DNA of 64,000 nt, from NCBI GenBank assembly GCA_029216955.1, contig JANAVB010002199.1, positions 20,279,822-20,343,821 on the forward strand. Reading direction: 5' to 3'. The notes under the pieces were generated by a model. It did no database searches, was not told the DNA's origin, and saw nothing but the letters and a program-made list of their open reading frames with translations. Source of the DNA: Iris pallida (taxonomy: Eukaryota > Streptophyta > Magnoliopsida > Asparagales > Iridaceae). This document shows positions 45,453-56,281 of the stretch, piece after piece. Both the position numbers and the translations under genes were made by a program. Position 1 is the stretch's first letter; each line of letters opens with the position of its first letter.

Positions 45453-46470
45453 AAAAATATTTTGAGAAAATTTGAGTTGCATCCCACTTATTTATCCATA
45501 TTTAAGGTGCACCCCACACAATTACAAGAATGTAAGGTACCTCATACTTTTGACGGAAATCGTTCACAGCTGACGATCAACCCCTTTGACCGACATTTTT
45601 TTGACGAAAATACCCTTCCTACCTCTTCTTCTCAAACTCCTACCCCAACCCCACCCCCTCCGGCCAACAACCGACCCTCCCCTTCCGGTTAACAATCGAC
45701 TCCCCCTCCCTTCTCCGGCCGCCGCTAACCCCCCCGCCTCCTTTCTCCGGCCACCGCCAACCCCCTTCCCTTCTCAAGCTGCCGCCAACCCACCCTACTC
45801 TACCCCCTCCCCCTCCTCCTTAAGGAAGAAGGGGTTGCTGGCAGGGGGTCCGACGAGGTGCGGGGGGCGCAGCCGCGTCCGTGCGACAAGGCGGGAGGGA
45901 GGGGAAAGAGGTGTGGGGGCACAACCGCGACCGCGCGCACGAGACGGGACGGAGGGGGGGGGGGGGGTTGCGGGTGCACAGCCGCAGTCGCGCATGCGAG
46001 GCGGGAGGGGGGGGGGGGGTTGCATGGGCACAGCCGCGACTGCGCGCGAGGCGGGACGTGAGGTTGCGGGGGGCACAGCCGACACCGTGCGGCGAGCGTG
46101 CCGCCCCGTTGCTGTTGCCGTCGTTGCTACTGCTGCTGCTGCTATCGTTGTTGCTACTTTTGTGGCGGCGGCGGTGGCGGGGACGGTGGCAGCCTTGGTG
46201 GAACATGAGGAGTGAGAGGGTGGTGGGGCTCCAGCGGACGCGACGGGGGGGGGGGGGGGGGGCAGGCACGCGACAGGAAGGGGACAACAAAAGGGGCACG
46301 GAAAAGAAGAGGGTATTTTGGTCATTTTTTTTATCAAAGTGGTTGACCGTGAGTTGGAGACGGTTTCCGTCAAAAGTAGGGGTACCTTACATTCTTGTAA
46401 TTGTGTGGAGTTCACCTTAAATATGGGTAAATAAAGTGGGGTGCAACTCAAATTTTCTCAAAATATTTTT
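45453..46470. mobile_element. Mutator-like element with about 160-bp inverted ends and a GC-rich core
   Basis: Left 45453-45615 and right 46310-46470 are inverted copies at roughly 85-90 percent. They start AAAAATATTTTGAGAAAATT and include ACACAATTACAAGAATGTAA and CTTTTGACGGAAA. The core is extremely C-rich and then G-rich, with G runs of 14, about 13 and 18 at 45954, 46007 and 46245, and a repeated GGGCACAGCCGCGAC-like word. The long frames in the core on both strands are Pro-, Ala- or Gly-rich products of composition. No transposase and no recognised captured gene are present. Flanking 9-mers do not match. Confidence 0.75.
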
Positions 46471-47579
46471 TTAACCAGACTTCCAATTATTTTAAAAAGT
46501 TATTAAAAAAATGAACTGATTTTTAAGAAGTCTTTTGACAGGTTTCAGATAAGGAGGCATTTACCGAACTCAACTGGCTCTTGTGGTTCCTTGGCTAGGC
46601 AGACGGTCTCAGGATCGAACCATAGAAGAGGTGCAGGAGTGTGTGAAAAAAATCGGAGACAATGAACCCAAATGGCGTTACTTTCGGGAAAAAAAAGGAA
46701 AAAAAAAAGGAGGCGTTTTAGGTAAATAAATGAAAGCTTGTGGGCTGTTTCTTTTACCACGGTTGCCGTTCACCCCCTCTTCACCACTGACTCATCTGCT
46801 ACGCCCTTTTACCCCAACACCACCAGCAGCCAAGGTAAGAACGAATTACCTGTTCTTTTCAAACCTCTGTAATTTTTTTTAATTTTTTTAAGGTTTCCTG
46901 ATTCCAAATTTGCACCTGCTTAATGTTACTTTTTTCGTATTCTTGCTGTTAATATTCTTTCAATCACATACTGCACCATCCTTTTAGCCTTTTAGGGGAG
47001 CCTGCTCGCAGTGGCACCCCAAGATTGAGTTGGAATTATGCTGTTAGAGTTTACTTGGTTGTTCTAGGAACACACAAGCACTACATATATCCTCTATTGT
47101 CATGACACCTTCAATTTTTGTTTTTTAGGGTATCAAGTTGATACCTATCAAAGTTGGGGATATCAAGTTGAAAAACTTGAATAGTTGAGGGTATCAAGTT
47201 GTAATTTAGCCAAGAAAAATTACAAGAAACAAAAAAAGTTATGGGAAAAATGGTATTGACACAATGATTCGATTTGCAACATCCATTAACGTGTCGAAGA
47301 TCTTCATTCTACAACGTTACACACTGTGACCATTACATTTGTCGTCGTATATTTCTAGATTTGCAACATCCATTATCTTAATACTATTCCCTTCAAAACT
47401 AACAAGAAATAACACAAACAATACATAGATTTATGCCTAATAATCATTCTTAAATTTTGACTTTCGAAAACAAAAACCCAATACACCAATCCGAAATCTC
47501 TGAAACTGCCGATACCATTACTCATAAGAAGGGTCCTGATGCTGATACTGCGAACCTCTCAAATGCTACATTCAATTTA
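46471..47579. other. gene-free stretch
   Basis: No gene is supported. The phrase GGGTATCAAGTTG recurs three times with changes at 47128-47205. Confidence 0.5.
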
Positions 47580-49260
47580 CAACTAGCATTCTTTCTTAGT
47601 TTATTGCTACCCTCCTACAAGGAGGCAAGGAAAAATCCAACGAGGAGAGCAATATAACTGTTGTGATTAATCTGGGAGAACTTATTTTTGAAGCTTCTAA
47701 GCGAAGTTTATATAAAAATGTAAGCTATATTATTCAAGACATGACCATTGGTCTACGAACATAAGCCGGCTAGTTCTCTGTTTGCATTGACATTGGCCAA
47801 TGGGCTTAGGGACTTTCACGGGGATATTATTGAGGAGACTCAGCAAAGATGTGATGGTTTTATTTATCATTATTATATTTTACAAAGTAGTATTATCTCA
47901 TAAGCTTCTAAATTAGATTGGTACTTAGCTTTTGACATATAGCTGAACATCTAATCAAGCAAAAATGAACTCTCAATCCTAGAGAGAGTTGTTTTTGAGT
48001 TCTTTTCTGCATTATCAGCTAACCTGTCTAACTTGGAATTAAACAACAAGTTGAAGTGCTTAGTGCTAGACCTGCGTGTCTTAGTCTTGGGAAGCAAGGT
48101 CTTGAGAAGCTATGCTAGCAGTCTCAACTCTCAAGATACTGGGATTAGAGTTTTGTTGGGTCCACTTGCAGTGAAGGAAACTATGCAACAACTCCACCAC
48201 GTACCATTGATCAGCTTCAGAGTAAAAAGAAGAGCAAACAATCACAAAGTAAAGGGCCAATAATTTGTGGCAGAGTGCCAATAATTTGTGGCAGAGTGAT
48301 AAAGAAACATCCACACATATCTTCTATTTTTTTGAAGAAAGATGTGAGGGAGAAAAAAACTAGCAATATCCATGACAGGAAAGGAAAAAAAAAACATAAC
48401 ATATTTTCCGTAACTACCTTTCCTCTGATATATTTAGTTAGCATTGAGAATTACTCTGGTAGTGACATGGAATTCCCCGTAGAAACTTCCTACTGGTACC
48501 CCTAGTATTCGCTCTTCCACACACGCACATACACAGACACACACGCATATGGAGCTTTTTTGCTTATATTATCCAACTAATATGACTTGAGTTAATACGA
48601 ATATAACTTTGAAACTGTTTGAATGAAAAACTTGTGAAGCATATGCTGGACTGTACTATTATAAATTAGCTTTTGGTACTAAGAATTTCCAGCATGTTGG
48701 CTACGAAGCAGGTAGTGAGGCCTAAAAGACGATAACATCTTCAGCACGCTTTCAGTAGATGGACAATCACAAGGTCCCATTAGTCTTTGTTGGCCAATTT
48801 AATGGCAAGACAGTGATATTGGCAAAAGCCCTATTTCCAGTAATTAGTAATTGCACGTGATCTACACTACCCTTTCTTCCTGTCACCATATATGAAGGCT
48901 AGTTATCTGCCTACAGTGATGTTTTTGTTTTCTATGTTATACTAATTTAATAAATGAAGACAAACATGAACATTATGTACTCTTAATAGAAAGATACATA
49001 TATTTGTACTACTATTGTTGCCTGATTTATTTGTCATTTCTCTCGTCCTTAAGTTAGGAGCTGTATCTTGTGATATTTAGCTCTTGTCCTTAAGTTAGCT
49101 ACCTGAATGACTGATGGTACGTGGAGGAGCAGCAGATGAGCACAGTTTCCATAAACTTTCTTACCATTCCTTGGCTCCAACAGCTAAGACATGCTTCCTT
49201 AATCTGTACTTCAACTTGTTCGAAGTCTGACAGTTTCAAGTAAGCTAATAATGATTTTAA
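47580..49260 (-). repeat. paralogous upstream segment without its SUPERMAN-like gene
   Basis: It shares with 53855-55280 the order TTTATTGCTAC.CTCC, GGAGGCA.G.AAATCCA, GG.CTACGAACATAAGCCGGCT-like words, then GCATGTTGGCT.CGAAGCAGG, ATGGACAA.CA.AGG.CCCA, TTGGCCAATT and TTGGCAA.AGCCC at 48690-48840. TAAGACATGCTTCC at 49184 also matches 33747. In the intact locus the gene lies just left of this segment; here the corresponding DNA (46471-47580) has no recognisable finger, tail or EAR motif. The gene copy was therefore lost. Confidence 0.65.
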
Positions 49261-51264
49261 ACATTTGAAATACAGAAATGGATGTGTTAAAAACTTAAAA
49301 TCATTGGTTGGAAAGTTCTAGACGTGTTAAACGCTTATTTTGTATGCTTCACAACTTTTTTGTTGTCTATCATTCAAAACAACACAGGAATCATTCAAGA
49401 AAGTAATGAAGTTAGAGAAGACATTTACCTGGAAGAGGAAATTATATTATCTTTAATTTATGGTGATTGGTACATAAATAAGATGATATATTATTAGCAG
49501 CTTCTGGAGATGAATGCTGCTGCGAATGTTTATTGATTGAGGAGGCTATATGTGGTAGATTCTGAAATATTTTGTTATCAAAATTTGTTACTGATTCATT
49601 CATAGTCGGAATGTTATTCATATAAGCAACAAATCAGAGGTTCTAAGTAACTTCTACATTCTTGGTAGGAATGTTTATACATATATGCTCAAGCATCAGA
49701 ATTATTCTTGCAATTTCTGTGCTCAAGCATCAGAATTATTCTTGCAATTTCTGTTCTGTAAAAAGGGTGTACTGATAGAGAACTTGATTAAAGCGAGGGG
49801 GGTTGGATATTTGCATTACACTTTCATATGTTTTTTTGACTTATATATCTATATTCACACACTCGGTTAATCTACTCCTACTAACCGGTCTAGGTTCTGA
49901 TATGTTTCTCTGCATGCCAATTGTCCATTTTATGTGTCTGATGCATCGGATTTATGCGTATGATACATCCTTTCTAGATCCACCCTCGAGCCGTCCCATC
50001 ACACGTCCACCCGAGCTGACCGTAGTCCCACGAACCTTTCTGCTTGCATAGACCTCTTCTCCAAGTTCGGCTCCCAATCAATCACTACATGAATATCTCA
50101 ATTCATCTACATTTCTAATTAATTGCATATCACACACACGGGGAGTCGAACCACTGACCTAGTTTTACGGGTCCTTTTGTATCTTAAAAGCTGACCACTT
50201 GGGCCAATGTTTGTTAGAAAAATGATAATTTTGTAAATATTCCAAGAAGGGATGGTAGGACTCAACTACCTACTACTTGTACATGACAATGACCTACTCA
50301 CACATACTAGAGCTCACAAGAACCTCCTAGTCAAATACATTTCAATTCTACCCTGAGTTCATCATGTTCTCCTTTATAGAGCGGGAAATAACCCCGACAA
50401 CTGACTGATCGATTTGTCTCATGCGCCGAAATCTCTCCTTGGGTGGTGAACTCTTTGTCTGTTTCATAAGTTGAATCCATCTCTCGTTTACCTTAGTGTG
50501 TTTGTCAGATCCTATATAGACATCACCATCAGTGGGAGCATAATTTGATAGCTCCCCATCATGCACATCCGCGGCAGGACACCAACTTTTGGCTGAAGAC
50601 TTGTTAGAAGTCTTTTAAGGAAGCCCTTGAACCAATTCTCCTTTTGGTTCTGCGGCCACCTTCAGGATCTCCAAAGCTAACTTGTTAGCAGAACCAGGCA
50701 CCAGTGGACAGAGGTCCCCTAGTGCAAAAGAAGGCACCACCAGGCAATCTCTACCCAGTTCTGTAGTCTCACCCAATCACGATGGGCCAAGCTGAACTAC
50801 AGGACCATGCACATATGGATTGGGGTCCTCCACCAAAACTCGTCTATCCCCGCCATCCTCATTGTCTGAATTAGACAGGATATCTAAACATACTACGGGA
50901 AAAGGGGGGGGGGGGGGTGTTGGATAGCTCCAGAATCCCTTGGATTCATACTATTTGCGCAGCCTAGGGAGAACGCCTGAGTTAACAGTCCGGATTCCGA
51001 AGGGTTAAACGAGATAACTGAACATACTTCATACGTATCTAACTACGTATTCAAATTCAAAGACTTCCTCCTTGCTTCTATCTCCATTAGTTCCTCCCGA
51101 ATAACCTCTCGGAAGGATTCAAGCAATGCACCTCTTTGTGCCAAGATACCGGCACGCCAAGCAAGTGGGGGGAGTCCACTAGTACATGACTCGAATTACA
51201 AGCATCTGTCCCTTAGGGAGGAGAACTGGAACCTCCTTAGCTAGGGTTCTCGTAGTCGAGACTT
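49261..51264. other. gene-free stretch, possibly with LINE relic sequence
   Basis: A 34-bp unit (GCTCAAGCATCAGAATTATT...) is duplicated at 49687-49754. From about 50300 on, base composition changes to that of the DUF4283 relic next door. A minus-strand frame at 50348-50566 (containing NERWIQLMKQTK) may be its decayed downstream part. A 14-G run lies at 50904-50917. No intact gene is seen. Confidence 0.4.
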
Positions 51265-51700
51265 AGCATAAGCTAGGCGTTGGCGATAAGCCGTGGGTGC
51301 ATCAATCTTGATTGGGACACCAGCAACACTGATCAACTTGTTGAACGCCGATTTACTTTACAACACCAGAGGAAGTTTTAGAAATTGGATCCATACGGGA
51401 ACGACAACAAGTTACGTTCCATAGATATGTACGGATCCCATCTCTGAAGAACGACCATACGATCTTCATATGGCCATCGTCATTTCCGTAATTACAACGT
51501 CTAGATCCCGCTCCTCCGAGAAATGTGCAAAGAAGAAGCCATTCTTTCGGAAGAAAAGCTCTTATCTTCCTTGCCGGCCGCCAGACACGTCAGATGTAGG
51601 ACAAGAGAAGGGGTACGACGGTCGGGGCTCGACCACGTATAACACCAATGTATGCCGCCACTTTGAAGACGTCGTTGTCATGTCTGCATCTGAAACCTCC
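51265..51700 (-). pseudogene. DUF4283 domain relic (LINE ORF1 type)
   Basis: The minus strand reads WRHTLVLYVVEPRPSYPF, later ELFFRKNGFFFAHFSEERDL, then after frame changes VVVPVWIQFLKLPL and SAFNKLISVAGVPIKIDAPT with AYRQRLAYA. This order (LV.Y, NGFFF..F, PVWI.F, L...IG.P...D..T) is that of DUF4283, the nucleic-acid-binding part of plant L1 ORF1 proteins. The LINE at 63083 has the same order. At least two stops (after GGRQGR and where relatives have tryptophan after LPL) and frame changes show it is dead. Confidence 0.75.
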
Positions 51701-51848
51701 GCTATATAGACGCTGTCGAGCACCATAGGTTCATCAAAGCCCAGATGAAGGTTATCGCCAGAATCTTCTTTGGTTTGATAGTATCAAAGGAGAACACGCA
51801 CCATTATATAGGAGGAAAGAAGATTTCTTCCCGAGGCGAAGAGCACTC

Positions 51849-51936
51849 GGATCGGTGGATGTTGACGGATCAATGCTGGATGCAACATTACTGGATCGGT
51901 GGATGTTGACGGATCAATGCTGGATGCAACATTACT
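51849..51936. repeat. two tandem copies of a 44-bp unit
   Basis: The unit starts GGATCGGTGGATGTTGACGG and is repeated perfectly at 51849 and 51893. Up to 52950 no gene is recognised; frames in 52000-52310 have no known family. Confidence 0.9.
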
Positions 51937-52959
51937 ATCTCGCTTCAGTGCCTTCCAACTCAGTGCTCGAGAACCAACGCGGAGACCTCTGTACCACATG
52001 GCCTCTGACCATGCTTCTGCGCTCACGTCCCATGCTCGACTATTGTTCCCGACTAAGTAGAATCCCCCTCATGCCTAGGCGCGGGGACTTCTTCCCCCAC
52101 CAACCGAGTACAATAGTCTTGCCAATGTCGGATTCAGGCGCCTCTTTACCGCGCCGAAGAGGACCTCCTGCTCCCTCGAGACCATCAGGCGGTCGGGGAT
52201 CGACATCCAACTGGGGAACACCATGGTTGCCTTCGCATGTGTTGAAAATTTATGCACATCACATATCAAGTACAATTGTCTATGATCCACTGTTTGTTGC
52301 TTTAGAATGACATTTCGGTTCTTGCTTTCCTTCATTCTTCTATTGCTGCTTGGATCCGGGTAATAAACTTTGGGTTTGTTTAATTGCTTTGCCCAATAGC
52401 TCTAAATGACTATGACGTCAAGTGCCCAAAATCGTTACCACTTTGGATGGTTTGTTAACTCCTAGCTGTTCTTTACACGCCTTTGAAATGCTTTTGCTGA
52501 ATTTCTATTTATTAGGAGGGGATGTACTATTATTGTCTTTTCCAACAAAACACACATGTAAACACTAAACACATGACCATTTGCTTCTCTATTTTCTTTA
52601 ATGTGGCTATCCTTAATGAAGACTGCATGGTACATGCCAACCAAATTAATTTTGTAACATTAAGGGACCCTTTTCCACATTACAAGTTTTTAGCCAAGGG
52701 TGGCATACTCCGCAATGGCGGATAAAACTATATAAAGCTTCAACTGTAAAACTCTCATCTTTAGTCCATTTCTGAAGATGCCAACCCGGACTGTTGAGGT
52801 TCAGCATATTTCTGTTGAGTTCGTTTAGAACATTTCAAAATCTACAAATCCTACTGCTCTCTTCTCCATCTTGCTCCAGCGGGATCTTTGCCAGCTCATA
52901 CAAAGTTGGCTGGTTGTATTTAAGAACTGAATCTTGATTTAAGCATATTAGAAACCAAA

Positions 52960-53598
52960 TCACCACCCAAGTCGAAGCTCTAAATCCATCTCTTCAGCAA
53001 CAACACCACTATCACTACTAGCATAGCCATTATCTTTGACATTTATATCTCTCGTCATCCCTACCTTATCCAAGAGAGGGACAACAGCACGCGGTGAGGC
53101 CACTGGGAAGTTAGCCCCTGGATAAGGAGTGATGGATAGAAGAGTTGATAAGTCTGCGGTGGCTGCCGTGGAGACTGATCCAGGATGTGGAATTGGGTAG
53201 AAAAGGCACAAGCCACTGCTGGTAATAAATTCTGGTGATGAGAAGACCATCGGTGAGGCCGAGCCAGGAATGATGGATGAGGGAGAGGGATTAGATCCCT
53301 GTGGGAACTGCTGAAGCCGAGCACGGTCCCGGCGATGGACATTCATATGCCCACCAAGTGCCTGGGCTGATCGGAACTCCCTCTGGCAGAAGGTGCATGT
53401 GTAGGAGCGTGGCGGCCATGTGGTTCCCATGGCACTAGTGGTGTCCTCTGCAAAGGCTCGAACCTCCCACGAGTCATCATCGTTGATGGTGGCGCGGTGG
53501 CTGGTGTAGTTCCACATGCTTAATTGGTGTCGTTGTTGCTGCTTTTGTTGGGCTAATTTTTGGAGGTTCTGGGAAAGCAGGCCAAGTTCTGTTGCCAT
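52960..53598 (-). CDS. SUPERMAN-like C2H2 zinc-finger repressor
   Basis: The 212-residue product is a single-finger plant transcription factor, nuclear and probably repressing. A Gln-rich start (residues 12-26) leads to MWNYTSHRA at 28 and SWEVRAF at 43. The finger C68-x2-C71-x12-H84-x3-H88 contains QALGGH at 79-84, and [20 protein letters not shown] and [11 protein letters not shown] around it are nearly invariant in SUPERMAN, RABBIT EARS and relatives. A Ser/Pro-rich middle is followed by LLDKVGM at 175 and the EAR motif DLELRL at 205-210, which recruits TOPLESS-type corepressors in this family. The gene has no intron, as usual. The ATG at 53598 is chosen for the N-terminal extension; M28 is an alternative start. 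A TATA box lies near 53715. Family members control floral organ and cell-division patterning; the exact orthologue is unclear. Confidence 0.95.
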   Translation of the reverse strand: MATELGLLSQNLQKLAQQKQQQRHQLSMWNYTSHRATINDDDSWEVRAFAEDTTSAMGTTWPPRSYTCTFCQREFRSAQALGGHMNVHRRDRARLQQFPQGSNPSPSSIIPGSASPMVFSSPEFITSSGLCLFYPIPHPGSVSTAATADLSTLLSITPYPGANFPVASPRAVVPLLDKVGMTRDINVKDNGYASSDSGVVAEEMDLELRLGW

Positions 53599-53710
53599 GG
53601 GGTTTTGAGGGAATGGAAGAAAGGGAAATGGAAACAGGGAAAAAAAAGGAGACTTTGAGATGATTCAGACGAGTTTGAAGGGTTGAGTTCTATACTGCAA
53701 GCGGGATTGC

Positions 53711-53718
53711 TCTTATAG
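53711..53718 (-). promoter_or_regulatory. TATA box of the SUPERMAN-like gene
   Basis: On the minus strand CTATAAGA stands about 115 bases before the ATG, a fitting promoter distance. Confidence 0.55.
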
Positions 53719-53854
53719 GGAGAGCTCCAAGTGTATCACCAATGATGAGAAGTGAACTGTTGGAGTTTAGATGAATGGGATTGAAAGTGAAATAAAACTA
53801 AGTAGGGTTGCACGAACACGCAATTAGAATGTCTCGTGCATTGTCCTGATCGCC

Positions 53855-55280
53855 TTCTATTTGTTTATTGCTACTCTCCCATTGGGAGGCAGAGAGAAAT
53901 CCAAGAGGGGGAAGATCAGAACTATGGAGCTGTGCTGCATGCTTCTCTTGTTGGTTTCAAGATAACTTACATATTGTAGTATGTGCTAATCAGCACCTGA
54001 CAGTTGGTCTGTGACCATAGGCCGGCTGGTCTTTTTGTTTTGAACCTACTAGGATAATGTTTTGAAAGGCAGTCCATTTCATTGGTTGTTTACTTGTTTG
54101 GAACATATTTAACAGTTTAGGAAGAAAACAAGCATTTAGAAAAATGTTAATGACTAGATATCTTGCTCTGCTCTATAGCTAGTGCTGCACAAAGACCAAA
54201 TAACAAAATGGAACCAGCTATTTGTGAATGGTTGGAATTTTGTAAGGACTTGTTTGCTATAAGGATACCGGAATATAGAAAGGACCTTTTAATTGTAATG
54301 TAATGTAGGTCATATCCAATGATTATATCAAATTCAATTCAGCATGCGGTTGAATGAAATGCACTAATCATATTTGATATCATCTATAGCATCGACGATT
54401 ATTTTTCTAAACTTGTAATGTAGACAATTTAGTTATTGTTGGTATTATGTGCACAGTCAGTTGACAAGTGCATTAATCATATTTAGTATCATCTTTTTTG
54501 CATTATGACATAGAATCTCTGATATGGAGCAGTATGGATATGGGTCTGCCTGTGTAAACAATTCCCCATTATTTTCTACCGTAGCAGAATTTGAAGTTTC
54601 AAAACTATTGTATGTTTGCATGTTGGTAAATCATGTGGCACTCTGTTTTATCAATTCAGAACCAGTATGACAAAATTATTTCGGCGGTTGATACTTTAAT
54701 GTGTAGATTAATTGTGCCTTATCATTTCCTGATGTTATTTATTTTAACAAATGCAGTACATCAGCCTTAGTTTTTAGTCTTACTTAGACAGATTTCACGG
54801 TCTCTCCTCGAAGGATCTCACTACCATCTTTTTACCGATCATTAGTTCATTACAATGTGATATAGTAGTTCTTTAGTTTCCTTCGATATAACGAATAAGT
54901 CAACCCTGTTATAGAATTCTGAAATGGTCAGTTCCTCTGTTGCCATCTCTTCATTTTCCTCAATTTGTATCCCCTCAGTTAATGTGTATCTATTTTCCAG
55001 AAAGAACCTTGCCAAATATGTATGTTTGGCTGCACTATGACAAAACTGGAGTTGCTATGAACATTTTCCAGCATGTTGGCTTGCAAGCAGGCTGCTAACT
55101 AACATGGTGACATCTTCTAACAAATTGTCTTTGAGTAAATGGACAAGCATAGGACCCAATACACTTTATTGGCCAATTCAGTGCCTGAAAACTGCCATTG
55201 GCAAGAGCCCCACTTCCGTAACGAGTTTGAATTCCATCCTTATCCTTTGTTCTTGTCATGGTGAAGATTGCTCATTCAAC
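53855..55280 (-). repeat. upstream segment of the SUPERMAN-like gene, paralogous to 47580-49260 and 31965-32140
   Basis: Homologous words are spread through 1.4 kb: TTTATTGCTACTCTCCCATT at 53861, TATGTGCTAATCAGCACCTG near 53980, CCATAGGCCGGCTGGTCT near 54015, CAGCATGTTGGCTTGCAAGC at 55071 and CCATTGGCAAGAGCCCCACT at 55193. The region has no gene. It probably contains the promoter-distal control DNA of the intact gene. Confidence 0.65.
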
Positions 55281-56075
55281 ATGCATGTTGAATTTTTATT
55301 TATTTTTACTTAGGATGGAGAACATGGGCACCCAACTATTGATGCAGGATATAAGGCATATCAGGTATGTGTTTTAGGATTAATGTCAAAATTTAAATTT
55401 TGAAGTTAAACCTGAATTTGAATTTAAATTTGGATAAGATTTATCTTTATTTAAAGTTTATCTTATATTAGCTCGTTTTAGATATGATTAGTTACTTTGA
55501 CTTCATCTTATAGTTGTTTATGTAAGTTTAAATGTCATCAATAGTTGTAATTTTTATGATGGGTTTGAGTAAAAGTTGAGATTATTTATGGATGTGATGT
55601 CCTTCTCCTTGGCTTTAGACTAATTCAATTGCTACTCAGCAGTGTCTATGTCGTCAATTTTTATGGAGTGATTCAATGAATATGTTACATAGAGTGGTCT
55701 TTCTAGATCCTGTGATTCGGTCCCTTGGAATCATTCCCCGGCAATTACATACTTGCGATAACTTGTGGCGTTTGCTTTTGTCCTGGAGTTAGAAGCTATT
55801 ATTAGATGGAGTTGCACCGTCACCTTGCTTTCTTCACCATACCCAAACCAACAAAATTCTACTCCCACTTTCCAAAGACTTTCCCAACATTGCTTAAATC
55901 TTCAAATTTGTCACAGTCAGGTGACTTGTCTCCAGTTGCAAAAATAGCTTTGCCTCTAAGCTCTCGAACTTGCCATTGAATGTCTGGTAATATCAAGCAA
56001 GAATATAATATTTAAGTTCTCTAGATTAACCTTAAAAACGTCTACACTAGTTGATTAAAAAAGAGATTGAAAAAA
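55281..56075. other. gene-free stretch
   Basis: No gene, RNA gene or structured repeat could be supported here. Confidence 0.5.
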
Positions 56076-56281
56076 GGGATATTTAGTAATAGGGTCTCAC
56101 ATAATAGTTGATACTAGGATTTGCGTCTCCAAATTGTCCAACGTTGGTGTTTGGGTCTCCAAATCACTTTTAACTAGCCTATGTGAATGGTGATTTGGAG
56201 ACCCAAACACTAACGGTGGACAATTTGGAGACCCAAACCCTAATATCAAGTATTATGTGAGACCATGTTACTAAATAACCC
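56076..56281. mobile_element. 206-bp foldback MITE
   Basis: The left arm (56076-56166) and right arm (56190-56281) are inverted copies at about 85-90 percent with only a 20-bp loop. The arms share GGTCTCACATAATA.TTGAT and GTTTGGGTCTCCAAATCAC, and inner parts repeat GGGTCTCCAAAT. It sits in an A-rich target. A transcript across it would form a hairpin of about 90 bp. Confidence 0.85.

Noticed and set aside
45586..46451. Frames of 160-218 codons on both strands rich in Pro, Ala, Arg and Gly
   Set aside because: They mirror the GC-rich core of a transposable element, overlap on both strands and show no domain.
51855..52335. Plus and minus frames of about 86-151 codons
   Set aside because: One is carried by the 44-bp tandem duplication and neither shows a domain; they are probably chance frames in LINE relic DNA.
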